Of a stretch of DNA of 64,000 nt, positions 27,220 through 37,296 are shown one piece after another. The notes under the pieces were generated by a model that searched no databases, was not told the origin of the DNA, and was given only the letters and a program-made list of their open reading frames with translations. Source of the DNA: Planctomycetota bacterium (GTDB lineage Bacteria; Planctomycetota; UBA1135); contig JAJFFC010000005.1 of the NCBI GenBank assembly GCA_021776795.1, forward strand, positions 173,501-237,500. Reading direction: 5' to 3'. Positions within the stretch are counted from its first letter, which is position 1. Each line of letters opens with the position of its first letter. Position numbers and translations under genes: made by a program.

Positions 27220-29370
27220 ATGAGTAAATCAAGCCTGATCGAGCGGTTCCCGGAATACCAGGAGCAGTTCCGCGCGGACGTCCTCGCGGAGCTCTACCGC
27301 AATGAACTCAGCGCCATGGCCGGCCACGCCCTGGTGGCCATGCTCAGTGTTGGGTTCACTTACAACGACATGCCGCCAATCCTGGCAATTGGGTGGATTA
27401 GCGCGGTGATTCTTGGCGTGACCTTACGCGCCGTGATTTACCGTCGATATCGCAGTCGCACACGACATGAGGCCAAAGACCTCAAGTTGCATACCATCGG
27501 CATTAGCGCCTGCGCTTTGGGTTGGAGTCTTGGATTCGCCGTGGCTTCACCTTTCCTGTCTTCCGAGGTCATCGCTTTCTACCTGATGGTTTTTGCGGGT
27601 ATTAGCGCATCAGCGGTGATTACGCTCTCCGGCCGGGTCAAGAGCTACTATCTATTCAGCCTCTTGATTCTGGGACCGCCGATTTTGGCCTTGTTCCTTG
27701 GGCCAAACCGTTCGTATGAAATCGGCACCATGGCGGTAGCCATGCTTCTGTTCTGCGCCATTGGTGTGCGCAAAGCTAATGCCACCTTGCAGGCCGCAAT
27801 GTTCCGTCGTTATCAAAACACCGACATCATGCGCGACCTTTCGAAAGCCAAGAAGCGCATGGAAGCCGAAGCGGCTCGCGCCGAAGCGGCTAATCAATCA
27901 AAGCAAGAATTCTTGGCCAATGTTAGCCACGAAATCCGCACTCCAATGAACGGCATCTTGGGCATGACCGACATTGTTTTGCAGTCGGATCTCGCGGAAG
28001 ACCAGCGGGAGTGCCTGCAGACTGCACACCGTTGCGGGCGCAGTCTGCTCACCCTGATTGACGACCTACTCGACTTCTCCAAGATTGAAGCCGGTCGCAT
28101 GGAAGTGGAATCCATCCCCACCGAATTGGCCGAGCTGGCCGATGATGTGGTGCAAATTCAGCGTAATAATAAAAAGGCCAAAGTTCCGATTGAACTGCAC
28201 ATTGATCCGAATCTGCCGAAGCGCATTCTTTCGGACCCCGTGCGTCTGCGCCAGGTCATTACCAATCTGATTGGCAACGCCATCAAGTTCACCTCGGAAG
28301 GTAGCGTCCGCGTGCGCATTACCGAGCAGAAGCTAGAAGGCCGGGGACGCGAAATCTTGCTTGCTGTGGAAGATGACGGCATCGGCATTCCCGCTGACCG
28401 CCTCTCCTCCATCTTTGAGAGCTTCACCCAAGCCGACGGCTCCACCACCCGCAACTTTGGCGGCACTGGCCTTGGCCTGACCATTTCTCGGACCCTTTCC
28501 GAACTCATGGGAGGTTCCCTCAGCGTAGAAAGCGCCGAGGGCAAGGGGAGCACCTTCACGGTGTGTCTTCCGCTGGTGGATCCGGACCATGAGCGCCTGT
28601 CCCAGAACTGCTGTTTCCTCACCCTGAACACGCATCACGCTGGGATGGAAGACCTACTCAATTCCTTCTGCGTTCCTCGGATGGAACTGGAAGTGAGTCC
28701 TGACTTGTGGAATGAGGGTCGCAACTTCTTTGCCGCACATGAGGGCAAGCGCTTCGCCATCGTGGATTGCCAGCTTGCCGAAGAGGAGCAAAAACTGCTG
28801 CATGCCTTTGCCAAGCATTTCCAGCTCACTCTGCTGTGGATGGCGTCGCCAGAGGCTACGCCGACCCCGGAACAACAAGCGCACCTCGTCCCCGAGGTCC
28901 CCGACCGCGAGTACTTGGAGAGCCTTCTCCATGTTCCTGAGGAAGCCGAAGCGCCTACCGAGGAAGTCGCCGAACAGAAAGTGGACAAGCTCAATATCTT
29001 GGTGGCCGAAGATCACCCGACCAATGCCACCATTGTGCGCCGCATGTTGGAAGCACTTGGACATCAGGTGACTCTGGCGGAGGACGGAAAAATTGCCTTC
29101 GAATTCTTCCGCGATCAGGGTGCCGATCTGATCCTGATGGACCTGCAAATGCCGGTCATGGGTGGACAAGATTCCACTCGCGCGATTCGCGCCCTCCCCG
29201 ATGGCCGTCAAGTCCCCATCGTCGCGTTGACCGCTCATGCCGCGTCGGAAGAGCGTGACCGCTCTCTGGCCGCCGGTATGGACGACCTTTTGACCAAACC
29301 CTTTACCCGTGACCAACTTACGGGAGTCCTCGAGAAATGGGGAAGCCTCCATCGCCGCCAAGAAGCATGA
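27220..29370 (+). CDS. Membrane hybrid histidine kinase/response regulator
   Basis: N-terminal TM region, HisKA ANVSHEIRTPMNGILGMTD, HATPase (NLIGNAIKFT, GTGLGLTIS), C-terminal REC LILMDLQMPVMGG. Confidence 0.92.
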   Translation: MSKSSLIERFPEYQEQFRADVLAELYRNELSAMAGHALVAMLSVGFTYNDMPPILAIGWISAVILGVTLRAVIYRRYRSRTRHEAKDLKLHTIGISACALGWSLGFAVASPFLSSEVIAFYLMVFAGISASAVITLSGRVKSYYLFSLLILGPPILALFLGPNRSYEIGTMAVAMLLFCAIGVRKANATLQAAMFRRYQNTDIMRDLSKAKKRMEAEAARAEAANQSKQEFLANVSHEIRTPMNGILGMTDIVLQSDLAEDQRECLQTAHRCGRSLLTLIDDLLDFSKIEAGRMEVESIPTELAELADDVVQIQRNNKKAKVPIELHIDPNLPKRILSDPVRLRQVITNLIGNAIKFTSEGSVRVRITEQKLEGRGREILLAVEDDGIGIPADRLSSIFESFTQADGSTTRNFGGTGLGLTISRTLSELMGGSLSVESAEGKGSTFTVCLPLVDPDHERLSQNCCFLTLNTHHAGMEDLLNSFCVPRMELEVSPDLWNEGRNFFAAHEGKRFAIVDCQLAEEEQKLLHAFAKHFQLTLLWMASPEATPTPEQQAHLVPEVPDREYLESLLHVPEEAEAPTEEVAEQKVDKLNILVAEDHPTNATIVRRMLEALGHQVTLAEDGKIAFEFFRDQGADLILMDLQMPVMGGQDSTRAIRALPDGRQVPIVALTAHAASEERDRSLAAGMDDLLTKPFTRDQLTGVLEKWGSLHRRQEA

Positions 29371-30323
29371 GTAAGCGCCCCATTTTGATTGCCGAAGACG
29401 ACGCCGTCAGTCGCCGTGTTTTGATTGAAGCCTTAGAGCAGGCCGGTCATCAGGTTTTGGTTGCTGAAGATGGCGAGCAAGCGCTCAAGCTCTATCAGCA
29501 AAGCGAAGTTTCGGTCATCATCACCGACTGGATGATGCCCCGCCTCAACGGCCCAGGCTTGTGCAAGCTCATCCGCCAGGCGGAGAGCGAAAATGGCAGT
29601 AGTCCTGCTTACATTATTCTGCTGACCTCAATGGATCGTTCCGAAGATCTCGCGCTTGGCGTAGAAATGGGCGCGAACGACTTCATTCGCAAGCCCTTCG
29701 ACAATCTCGAGCTCAAGGCACGACTGTGCAATGCTTCGCGCATCATTGATCTGCAAGAGGAGCTCTTGAAGAAAAAGGATGAAGCGCAGCATCTGGCGAT
29801 GACCGATTCGCTGACCGGTTTGCGCAATCGTCGCGCCATGCTCGACTCGCTTCATCTCGATGAAGATCGCACCCGTCGCGAACGCCAACCACTTGGCTTA
29901 GTCATGGTCGACCTCGATGGCTTCAAGGCTGTCAATGACAGCTATGGACATGCCGCCGGCGACCAAGTGTTAATGAGTGCTGCCGATTGCTTGCGCGCCT
30001 GCGTGCGTGGGGGCGACTATGTGGGCCGCTGGGGTGGTGAAGAATTTTTGATTGCCCTACCCGGTGCCGACATCATTCAATGTGCCGAAGTTGCTGACCG
30101 TTGCCGCCGCTTGCTCTCGAACCAACGAGTGCGCTTGGATAACGGATTTGCCTTGCGCGTGACCGCTAGTTTTGGCGCAACCTCTGGGGAAGGCGTCGAC
30201 CGTCCCGATTTATTCCAGCTCATCGAGCAAGCCGATCGTGCTCTGTACTGGGCCAAGGAGGGCGGGCGCGATCGAGTAAAAATTTATGTTGGCAGCGTCG
30301 ACTCGGGACCGAAGCCTCTGTAA
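29367..30323 (+). CDS. Response regulator with GGDEF diguanylate cyclase domain
   Basis: REC (IITDWMMPRLNG) plus GRWGGEEFLIALPG; ATGA overlap with kinase gene. Confidence 0.92.
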   Translation: MSKRPILIAEDDAVSRRVLIEALEQAGHQVLVAEDGEQALKLYQQSEVSVIITDWMMPRLNGPGLCKLIRQAESENGSSPAYIILLTSMDRSEDLALGVEMGANDFIRKPFDNLELKARLCNASRIIDLQEELLKKKDEAQHLAMTDSLTGLRNRRAMLDSLHLDEDRTRRERQPLGLVMVDLDGFKAVNDSYGHAAGDQVLMSAADCLRACVRGGDYVGRWGGEEFLIALPGADIIQCAEVADRCRRLLSNQRVRLDNGFALRVTASFGATSGEGVDRPDLFQLIEQADRALYWAKEGGRDRVKIYVGSVDSGPKPL

Positions 30324-30329
30324 GCGCGC

Positions 30330-31130
30330 TTAGGCACGAGCTGTCCTCCCCTGCCAAAGGCGAAACAGGACGTAAAGCAAGAAGGTCGCGAATACCAACT
30401 CTAGGGTGCGCGGACTCAAGACTTTGCCACGCAACAAAACTCCGGCTACCGCTCCGGGTGCGCCGCCGCAAAGTAGTGGCCAAAGCCATGGCTTCGCCAA
30501 TCTTTGACTCTTCCATACCTCGATTAATCCAAGGCTTGTTGTCGGCACCATAGCCGCCAAACTCACAGCACTCGCCTCGGCAAAGCCAAGCCCTGATAGC
30601 GAAAAGGCCAATATCGGGACTACCAAGATTCCGCCCCCAACGCCAAAGAGAACGGCGGCAATCCCCGCGCAGCAACCTGCGGCAATCGCAACGGCGAAGC
30701 CCAGAGAACTCCCCGCGGGCAGCCAACCAACTTGGCCGCTATGCCCCTCCGTGGGCCACACAAGGCGCACCATGGTGATGGCAAGCAACAGCAGGAAGGC
30801 TACCCATAACTTTTGATCGCTGAGGCGACGGGCAATCGCTTGTCCGAAGCGCAAGCCAATCGGACCGCCAAGGGCCACCGCAAGCACCAAGACCCACGGC
30901 ATCGTGATCGCTCCTTGCACTTGCTCGGTGATGGCCCCCACCAGTGCGACGCCGGGAATCATGGCTAAGGCGGTGCCGGTTGCCATGCGCAGCGGTAGGC
31001 CGCGCAATAACAGAACCGGTCCAACCACGAGTCCGCCGCCAATGCCCAACAAGCCCGATAAACATCCGGCCACAAAGCCAATGGCCAACATGGTCGGGCG
31101 CGGTGCCCGCGCGAGGCCTGAGGAAATCAT
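30330..31130 (-). CDS. TSUP/TauE-SafE family sulfite exporter-like membrane protein
   Basis: GFVAGCLSGLLGIGGGLVVGPVLL and second GIAAVLFGVGGGILVVPIL repeats. Confidence 0.85.
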   Translation of the reverse strand: MISSGLARAPRPTMLAIGFVAGCLSGLLGIGGGLVVGPVLLLRGLPLRMATGTALAMIPGVALVGAITEQVQGAITMPWVLVLAVALGGPIGLRFGQAIARRLSDQKLWVAFLLLLAITMVRLVWPTEGHSGQVGWLPAGSSLGFAVAIAAGCCAGIAAVLFGVGGGILVVPILAFSLSGLGFAEASAVSLAAMVPTTSLGLIEVWKSQRLAKPWLWPLLCGGAPGAVAGVLLRGKVLSPRTLELVFATFLLYVLFRLWQGRTARA

Positions 31131-32593
31131 TCTTGGCGAATCTTGGCCGCTAAACCGGTGGTACTGCGGCCAGGCAGGAGGTCGATGAACTTGACCTCGC
31201 CACCGCTGGACTCCACAAAGTCCGCGCCGGCCACCCCTTTGCCGCGCCAATCAGCCCCTTTGACTAAGACTTCGGGGCTCACCGCTTCGATGAGGTCTTG
31301 CGGGGTATCGCTCTCGAAGGGAACGACCATGTCGACGCACTCCAGTGCAGCAAGAACCTCGGCGCGGTCCAGCAAGTGGTTGAAGGGACGCTCTTCCCCC
31401 TTCAATCGACGCACCGATTCATCGCTGTTCAAACCGACCATGAGGACATCGCCGAGACCTCGCGCGGCACCGAGATAACGCACATGCCCGGCGTGTAACA
31501 AGTCAAAGCAGCCATTGGTGAAGACCACGCGTCGGCCTTCCGCGCGCAACAAAGCGAGAGTGGACGCCAAGCGAGGGTCATCTTTGCCCGTCATAACCTT
31601 GCCCACCGTACTCATGGCATGAAGGGCATGAATCAGTTCTTCTCGGCCCACGGCAGTGGTGCCGACTTTGGCCACGGCAACACCAGCGGCGGCGTTGGCC
31701 AGGTGGACAGAGAGCTCCGCTTCTAGGCCCTCCGCGAAGGCCATGGCCAACATCGCGATGACGGTGTCGCCGGCTCCAGTGACATCAAAAACTTGGCGCG
31801 CGGCAGTCGGGATGTGAAAGCTCTGCTCCGGATCGGCGTCGAGCAAATACATGCCGTCGGCCCCCAAGGTGATCAATAGCTGGCGAATGCCAGAACCCTG
31901 GCGCAAGCGCTCACCCTCCGCCGCTAAGGCGTTGAGGTCTTGCAAACTCACTCCAGCAGCTTGCTCTGCTTCTGTGCGGTTTGGCGTGATTAAGCTCGCG
32001 CCGCGATAGCGCGAAAAATCACGATGCTTGGGATCAACCAAGCTCGGTACGCCGCGCTCCTCGGCAAGTTGCAATAAACGCGAAGTCAGCTCAGCGCCAA
32101 GGCAACCCTTTCCATAATCGGACAGGACCAGGGCATCCCAGGAGGCATTAGCCAGCGCCTGATAAAGCGCTTCTTGCACCTCGGCGGAAACCGCCTGTGA
32201 CTCTTCGCGATCCACGCGTAACATTTGTTGATTGCGTGCCATCACACGAATCTTTTGAATCGTCGGGCGCTCAGCTTGCACCAGCAAGCCTTGGCAAAGC
32301 GCGCCCTGTGCTTCCAACATCGCGAGCAAATCTTGACCACCGGCATCTTGGCCGACCAATCCATAGGCTTGCACTTTTGCGCCCAAGGCAATCAAGTTGG
32401 CCACGACGTTGCCAGCGCCACCTAGGCGATCTTCTTCGCGGGCAGCATGCACCACTGGAACCGGCGCTTCCGGGCTCACGCGCATGGCGTCGCCCCAAAC
32501 ATAACGGTCCAACATATAGTCACCGACCACGGCAATGCGTGGTTGCCCCATCTGCTCGAGGGCAGGGACCAATTCGTGTAGGGAAACGCTCAT
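31127..32593 (-). CDS. hldE: Bifunctional heptose-7-phosphate kinase / heptose-1-phosphate adenylyltransferase
   Basis: PfkB kinase domain (VVGDYMLDRYVWGDAMRVSPEAPVPVV; FDVTGAGDTVIAMLA) fused to nucleotidyltransferase (VFTNGCFDLLHAGHVRYL; GLNSDESVRRLKG). Confidence 0.92.
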   Translation of the reverse strand: MSVSLHELVPALEQMGQPRIAVVGDYMLDRYVWGDAMRVSPEAPVPVVHAAREEDRLGGAGNVVANLIALGAKVQAYGLVGQDAGGQDLLAMLEAQGALCQGLLVQAERPTIQKIRVMARNQQMLRVDREESQAVSAEVQEALYQALANASWDALVLSDYGKGCLGAELTSRLLQLAEERGVPSLVDPKHRDFSRYRGASLITPNRTEAEQAAGVSLQDLNALAAEGERLRQGSGIRQLLITLGADGMYLLDADPEQSFHIPTAARQVFDVTGAGDTVIAMLAMAFAEGLEAELSVHLANAAAGVAVAKVGTTAVGREELIHALHAMSTVGKVMTGKDDPRLASTLALLRAEGRRVVFTNGCFDLLHAGHVRYLGAARGLGDVLMVGLNSDESVRRLKGEERPFNHLLDRAEVLAALECVDMVVPFESDTPQDLIEAVSPEVLVKGADWRGKGVAGADFVESSGGEVKFIDLLPGRSTTGLAAKIRQE

Positions 32594-33576
32594 GAGCTTG
32601 TGCTTTCCTGCGCTGGGCGCGTGCGGTAGCGGTCGTGAATCCAGAGGTATTGTTCCGGCGCGCGCAAGATGACGGTTTCTAAACGGCGATGCACCGCCTC
32701 GAGAGCGGCGACGTCGTCTTGTTCCTCCTCCCCGGTGGTGGCGGGTAGAGGAACCACCTCCATGCCTAAGCGCCAAGGGGATTCTCCCCCATCACGCACA
32801 CACCAGAATACCACTAGGGGCTTTTCTAGGCGGCGCGCTAAGCGCACCGACGCACTTTCGGTGGCAGCGAGCTTGCCGAACCAATGCGGAAAGGCTGGCG
32901 CATGATGGGCGTTCTGGTCGCTGGCCAAAATGACGCATCCACCGCCTTTGAGGTGTTTCAGCATCTGTCGCACTGCGCCTTGACGGGCAAGAACGGTCAC
33001 TCGCCAATGGCTGCGTGCGGCCTCAAGGCGCCGCGCCAAATATTCGTTATTTGGGCGCCGCATAGGAAAAGCCGGATCTAAGCCCAGTTGCCCTAGGACA
33101 GCACCGCCCACTTCAAAGGAGCCAAGGTGGGCTTGCACAAATACAGCTCCCTGGCCGCGGAGTTGTTCTAGCTGCTCACGTGCCTGATTCTCAAATTGGA
33201 TGAGCGGCAATAGGTCCTTGGGCCAGTGCCGGCTCGCGACCATAGTTTCCGCAGCACTGCGACCGAGGTGTCCGCAACTTTGCTTGAGCAGACGATCATG
33301 TTCGCCCTGAGAAAGCTCCGGCAAGGCATGAGCAATTTGCGCGCGACCGGCACGTCGCCGCCGCGAGGAAAGCCAAGCCAAACGCCCCAAACGATCCGTC
33401 ACCGCCATTAATGCCGACTCCGGTAACAAGCCAAGAAGGAATAGCAAGGCACGTTGTGGCTGAAATAAAAGCCACGGCACCAAACCTGGGCGATGCTTAA
33501 AGCGTCGACGCAAATTTTTTCGCCAACGACGCAAGCGCCCTCCTTTGGGTGCGGTATGAGCTCCTTCAACAGACAT
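32590..33576 (-). CDS. Lipid A acyltransferase-like (LpxL/HtrB family)
   Basis: HLGSFEVGG, RRPNNEYLARRLEAAR, LASDQNAHHAPAFPHWFGKLAAT, WIHDRYRTRP. Confidence 0.85.
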   Translation of the reverse strand: MSVEGAHTAPKGGRLRRWRKNLRRRFKHRPGLVPWLLFQPQRALLFLLGLLPESALMAVTDRLGRLAWLSSRRRRAGRAQIAHALPELSQGEHDRLLKQSCGHLGRSAAETMVASRHWPKDLLPLIQFENQAREQLEQLRGQGAVFVQAHLGSFEVGGAVLGQLGLDPAFPMRRPNNEYLARRLEAARSHWRVTVLARQGAVRQMLKHLKGGGCVILASDQNAHHAPAFPHWFGKLAATESASVRLARRLEKPLVVFWCVRDGGESPWRLGMEVVPLPATTGEEEQDDVAALEAVHRRLETVILRAPEQYLWIHDRYRTRPAQESTSS

Positions 33577-33578
33577 GG

Positions 33579-34631
33579 TTAATGGCCCTTCCCTTCCGGG
33601 TCATGCGCCGCCCACAATGGTTCAATCCGCGCGGCACGCGCAGGAAGATGCAAAGCGGCTAAGTGCTGATGAAAGTCCTCGGCGCCAGAAACAAATTCCC
33701 AATCGACCAAGAGTTCAAAAAAATCCTCAGTGCCGGAATCAATTTTGACGGCATCTTTCTCCGTCACCAACCACGGGCCTTTCCACCCGCCAATTTCCCC
33801 GCGTTTCAGTTTTTCCACCAGCTCGGGAGTCCAGGGATGGTGATCGGGCAAGCGATGTTCGGCGCGGACCAACATGCCAAGTTCTTCGGCGAGGACACGA
33901 AAGGAGTCTGGGTTGCCAATTCCGGCAGCTAATCCCACTTCTTTGCCTTGCCAACCACGACAATTTTGTTCGCTCTGATCTTTGAGTGATCGAATGACAC
34001 TCGGCGCCATACGCCCCTCGACTTCAGGAGTGGGCAACCCTGGCCGACTTGCGGCCACCCGTTGCCATATGGTGTCACGGGTGGCCTGATTGACCAAATC
34101 AACTCGCGACAAAATCACGAGATCGGCTCTGGCCAAGGCGGCCAAGCGCTCACGAAATAAACCGGCGGGCAGGCACCGGCCGAAGGGACAAGTGGCATCC
34201 ATCAGCACCACGTCGACGTCGCGCTGCAACTTCAAATGCTGGAAGCCATCGTCCAACAAAAGGACCTCGGGGCGACCCCCCCTGAGCAAGGTTTGCAAGC
34301 CTCGACGACGATCGGGGTCTTCCACCAAAGAGACTCTGGGGAATCGATTCCGCAACAAGATGCCTTCGTCGCCACCGTAGCCGCGGGACAACACGCCCAC
34401 CGTGGCATCGTGTTGCTCCAGCCAGCGCAGGGCCTCCAACAACAGGGGTGTTTTCCCGGTGCCACCGGCGGAGATATTGCCAATCGAAAGCGTCGGCAGC
34501 GGCGGGCGCTTGGAAGCCTTCCAGCCCTTGCGGTAGGCGTGCACCCGCAGGGCTGCAATTGCGCCATAGAGCCAACCCAGTGGCGCCAATAGGGTGCCTA
34601 GCGGCCCATTTAGCCGCTTTGCCAAACTCAT
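33579..34631 (-). CDS. lpxK: Tetraacyldisaccharide 4'-kinase
   Basis: SIGNISAGGTGKTPLLLEALRWL, LSRGYGG, LLLDDGFQHLKLQRDVDVVLMDA, VTEKDAVKI. Confidence 0.93.
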   Translation of the reverse strand: MSLAKRLNGPLGTLLAPLGWLYGAIAALRVHAYRKGWKASKRPPLPTLSIGNISAGGTGKTPLLLEALRWLEQHDATVGVLSRGYGGDEGILLRNRFPRVSLVEDPDRRRGLQTLLRGGRPEVLLLDDGFQHLKLQRDVDVVLMDATCPFGRCLPAGLFRERLAALARADLVILSRVDLVNQATRDTIWQRVAASRPGLPTPEVEGRMAPSVIRSLKDQSEQNCRGWQGKEVGLAAGIGNPDSFRVLAEELGMLVRAEHRLPDHHPWTPELVEKLKRGEIGGWKGPWLVTEKDAVKIDSGTEDFFELLVDWEFVSGAEDFHQHLAALHLPARAARIEPLWAAHDPEGKGH

Positions 34632-35935
34632 GGAGCCTCCCAGAACTGCACCTGATCGAGCAGAGGTCGCATTTTGCTCCAGCCCGGATGATCTGCTGGC
34701 AAGGCCTGCATCATTTGAGGGTCTTGGGTCAGATCATGCAGCCACATTTGCTCGCCACGCAAATCCCAAGTTAGTTGCAGACCATGCGCACGCACAGCGC
34801 GCTGGCGAACAAACTTCTCGACATGCTCCTTGCGCACCGGTTCAAAATCGACTTCCGCCTGTAAGATTTCGGGAGCTTCTAGGCGGCATTGTGGGGGCAT
34901 CGGCACGCCGGAAACTGCCAGCAGGGCAGGCATCAACTGAGTCATGGCATACCCACCCTGGCCATTGGCCTCAGGCAAGTTCCAGCGTGACTGGTAGGCC
35001 TCGGGAATGTGTACCACTAAAGGCACATCGACCAACTCACTCATGAGCGTTTGGGTATGGCCGATGTGCTGACGCTCACCAAGTTCTTCCCCATGGTCGG
35101 CAGTGATCATGAGGATGGTGTCTTCCCACATTCCTTGCGCTTTTAGAGTCTCGACAACCTGCCCAATCGCACGGTCCACCGCCCAAATTTCTTCGTCGTA
35201 CCAACCCAAAAGGGCGGCTTGGTCCTCGGCAGTGACCTTGGCTTGGTATTCGCGCAACAAATCCGTAGAGGCACCTGGCGTGACCCATCCGTCATAGTCC
35301 GGAACCGAGAAATCGACGTCGACCTGGTCCTCAAAACTGGCATGCGGATCAAAGTAATGCAGCATCAAAAACACCGGCGGCATGTCTTGATGAGCACCTT
35401 GTTGCTTGAGCCAACTCAATCCAGAACTGGTGACCTCTTGGGCCGTGGTGCCGCGATGCGGATTCGGATGGCGACCAGGGGCATCGTCCCAAAACTGAAA
35501 ACCGCGCTCAAAGCCTGCGCCCATGCGCCGCGTCAGCAGAAAGTTACTCATGACTCCGCCGGTGCGATAACCCGCAGCAGCAAAACTCACCGGCAGGGTC
35601 TGTTCGGTTTGCAAACGGGCATGGGCTCCCTGCAGGCGCATCACTCCATGCTGCGCTGGCGTTTGTCCGGTCCAAATCGTGGCCATGCTGGGCTTGGTCC
35701 AAGAACTTGCGGCCAGAAGACCAGGCAGGGCAACGGCTCCCTCTTGGCTGACCAAGTCCTGCAGGTTTGGGGTGACCATGCGACCCGGGTCCCGATAAGG
35801 ATTGAGGCGGTCTTGGCGCAGAGTATCGACCACCAACAACACCACATGGGGGTGCTGACGCGGGGCCTCTGCCTGACCGCATCCGGTCCACAGCAGGCTC
35901 CCGCAAAGGAGTGTGACGGCAGCGGGAAAAGTCAT
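34628..35935 (-). CDS. Sulfatase-like alkaline-phosphatase-superfamily protein (putative lipoprotein)
   Basis: VVLLVVDTLRQDRLNPY, ASSWTKPSMATIWTGQTPAQHGV, MITADHGEELGER; overlaps lpxK start by 4 nt. Confidence 0.82.
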   Translation of the reverse strand: MTFPAAVTLLCGSLLWTGCGQAEAPRQHPHVVLLVVDTLRQDRLNPYRDPGRMVTPNLQDLVSQEGAVALPGLLAASSWTKPSMATIWTGQTPAQHGVMRLQGAHARLQTEQTLPVSFAAAGYRTGGVMSNFLLTRRMGAGFERGFQFWDDAPGRHPNPHRGTTAQEVTSSGLSWLKQQGAHQDMPPVFLMLHYFDPHASFEDQVDVDFSVPDYDGWVTPGASTDLLREYQAKVTAEDQAALLGWYDEEIWAVDRAIGQVVETLKAQGMWEDTILMITADHGEELGERQHIGHTQTLMSELVDVPLVVHIPEAYQSRWNLPEANGQGGYAMTQLMPALLAVSGVPMPPQCRLEAPEILQAEVDFEPVRKEHVEKFVRQRAVRAHGLQLTWDLRGEQMWLHDLTQDPQMMQALPADHPGWSKMRPLLDQVQFWEAP

Positions 35936-36027
35936 GCCCAGGAAGCCTGACCTGAGAGAGTAGTTCATCATGTGGCGCGCGAAGGTGGCCCTACAAGTTT
36001 GAGCGCAAGCTATGGTAACCTCAAGAC

Positions 36028-37296
36028 ATGGGAGCCTCAGGGGGTGAGCACGCCGGCTTGATCCAGTCTTCTTTATTGGAAATCAGCCGCGACCCTGCCC
36101 ATTTGGAGCGGGTTCTACTCCTATTCCTGCCCTTGAGTGCCCTGCAAGCACTAGCCAAGGGCGCTGGCCGACGCCTTCCAGGCCGGCCTGCCCCCGCAGC
36201 CCAGATAGCCGGCCTCCTGCCCAAGCAGCCGCGCCTCGCCCAGCAAGTTGCCGAGGCTATGGCTAAAGCACTTGCCACTGCGGAGCCATCTGCGCCGGAA
36301 TGCCCGACGTCGGCCCTGGCGCAATGGATGCTCCAGAATGACCATGTCACCGAGGAGTTTGTTTCCCTTCTCGAAGCCTGTGCGCAAGTGCCCACCGCCG
36401 AGGCAAAGAACGTGCCACAGCAGACCAAGGCGAAACCTAGCGCCAAGCCTCATCCGGAGCAGTGCAAAGACTTGGCCGTAGAAATCGCCCTGACCCGAGA
36501 ACAGAAAGATAATCAGCGACTCAAGGAGCAACTGGCCCAGTTGCGGCGAATCTTGTCCGAACGACAGGAAGAGCTGAGTCTACTGCGCAAGGATTTCCGT
36601 CAGGTCGAAGAGAATCTAGAGCGCGCTGATGCGGAACGCCGCGATGCTGAGCAACGCGCTAGTGCGCGCAAACGTCAACTGCAAGATGCCACGGCAAGCA
36701 GTGACCGAGAGGAGCAACTCGAACTCGCCCTAGAAACCGCGCGACGCGAGTTGAATATCGAGCAGCAAAAGCGGCAGATGATTGCCGAAGAAAGTGAAGA
36801 CTTACGCGCCTGCCTGGAAGACCGCGATCGCTTCGATGCCTTTGCCGAAGAAGAGGTGCCGTCTTTCCGTAACCGTCCGCTGCTCAACAAGGAACAAGAG
36901 CTTGCCCAGGATTTGACGAAGTATGCGCAAAGCGGTGCGCATTTCCGCATTTTGGTCGTCGGCGGCGGCGAGCCGCAGTTACGTCATCAGGACAAACTCC
37001 AGGAATATGCCGAGGTCATGGGCTTCGAAAGTACTTGGCGCATGGCGGAATACACCAGTTGGCATAAAGAAATGGATCGGCTTGCCAGCGATATGAACAC
37101 GCGCTTCGATGCCTTAGTGATTTTGCATTGGAATCGTACGACCTTCACCCAGCGCGCGCGCAAAGTTTGCGACGACGCAGGTCACAAGCCATGCCTGACG
37201 TGCTATTACGAAGGCTTCACATCACTGCGCGAAACGATGCAAACCTGCCTCAAGCAATTGCTTGGACGTGTGGATGGAAAAACTTCTTCGACCTAA
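36028..37296 (+). CDS. Coiled-coil protein with C-terminal DUF2325-like domain
   Basis: Long charged coiled coil, then FRILVVGGGEPQLRHQDKLQEYAEVMGFE...VILHWNRTTFTQRARKVCDDAGHKPCLTCYYEGF. Confidence 0.7.
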   Translation: MGASGGEHAGLIQSSLLEISRDPAHLERVLLLFLPLSALQALAKGAGRRLPGRPAPAAQIAGLLPKQPRLAQQVAEAMAKALATAEPSAPECPTSALAQWMLQNDHVTEEFVSLLEACAQVPTAEAKNVPQQTKAKPSAKPHPEQCKDLAVEIALTREQKDNQRLKEQLAQLRRILSERQEELSLLRKDFRQVEENLERADAERRDAEQRASARKRQLQDATASSDREEQLELALETARRELNIEQQKRQMIAEESEDLRACLEDRDRFDAFAEEEVPSFRNRPLLNKEQELAQDLTKYAQSGAHFRILVVGGGEPQLRHQDKLQEYAEVMGFESTWRMAEYTSWHKEMDRLASDMNTRFDALVILHWNRTTFTQRARKVCDDAGHKPCLTCYYEGFTSLRETMQTCLKQLLGRVDGKTSST

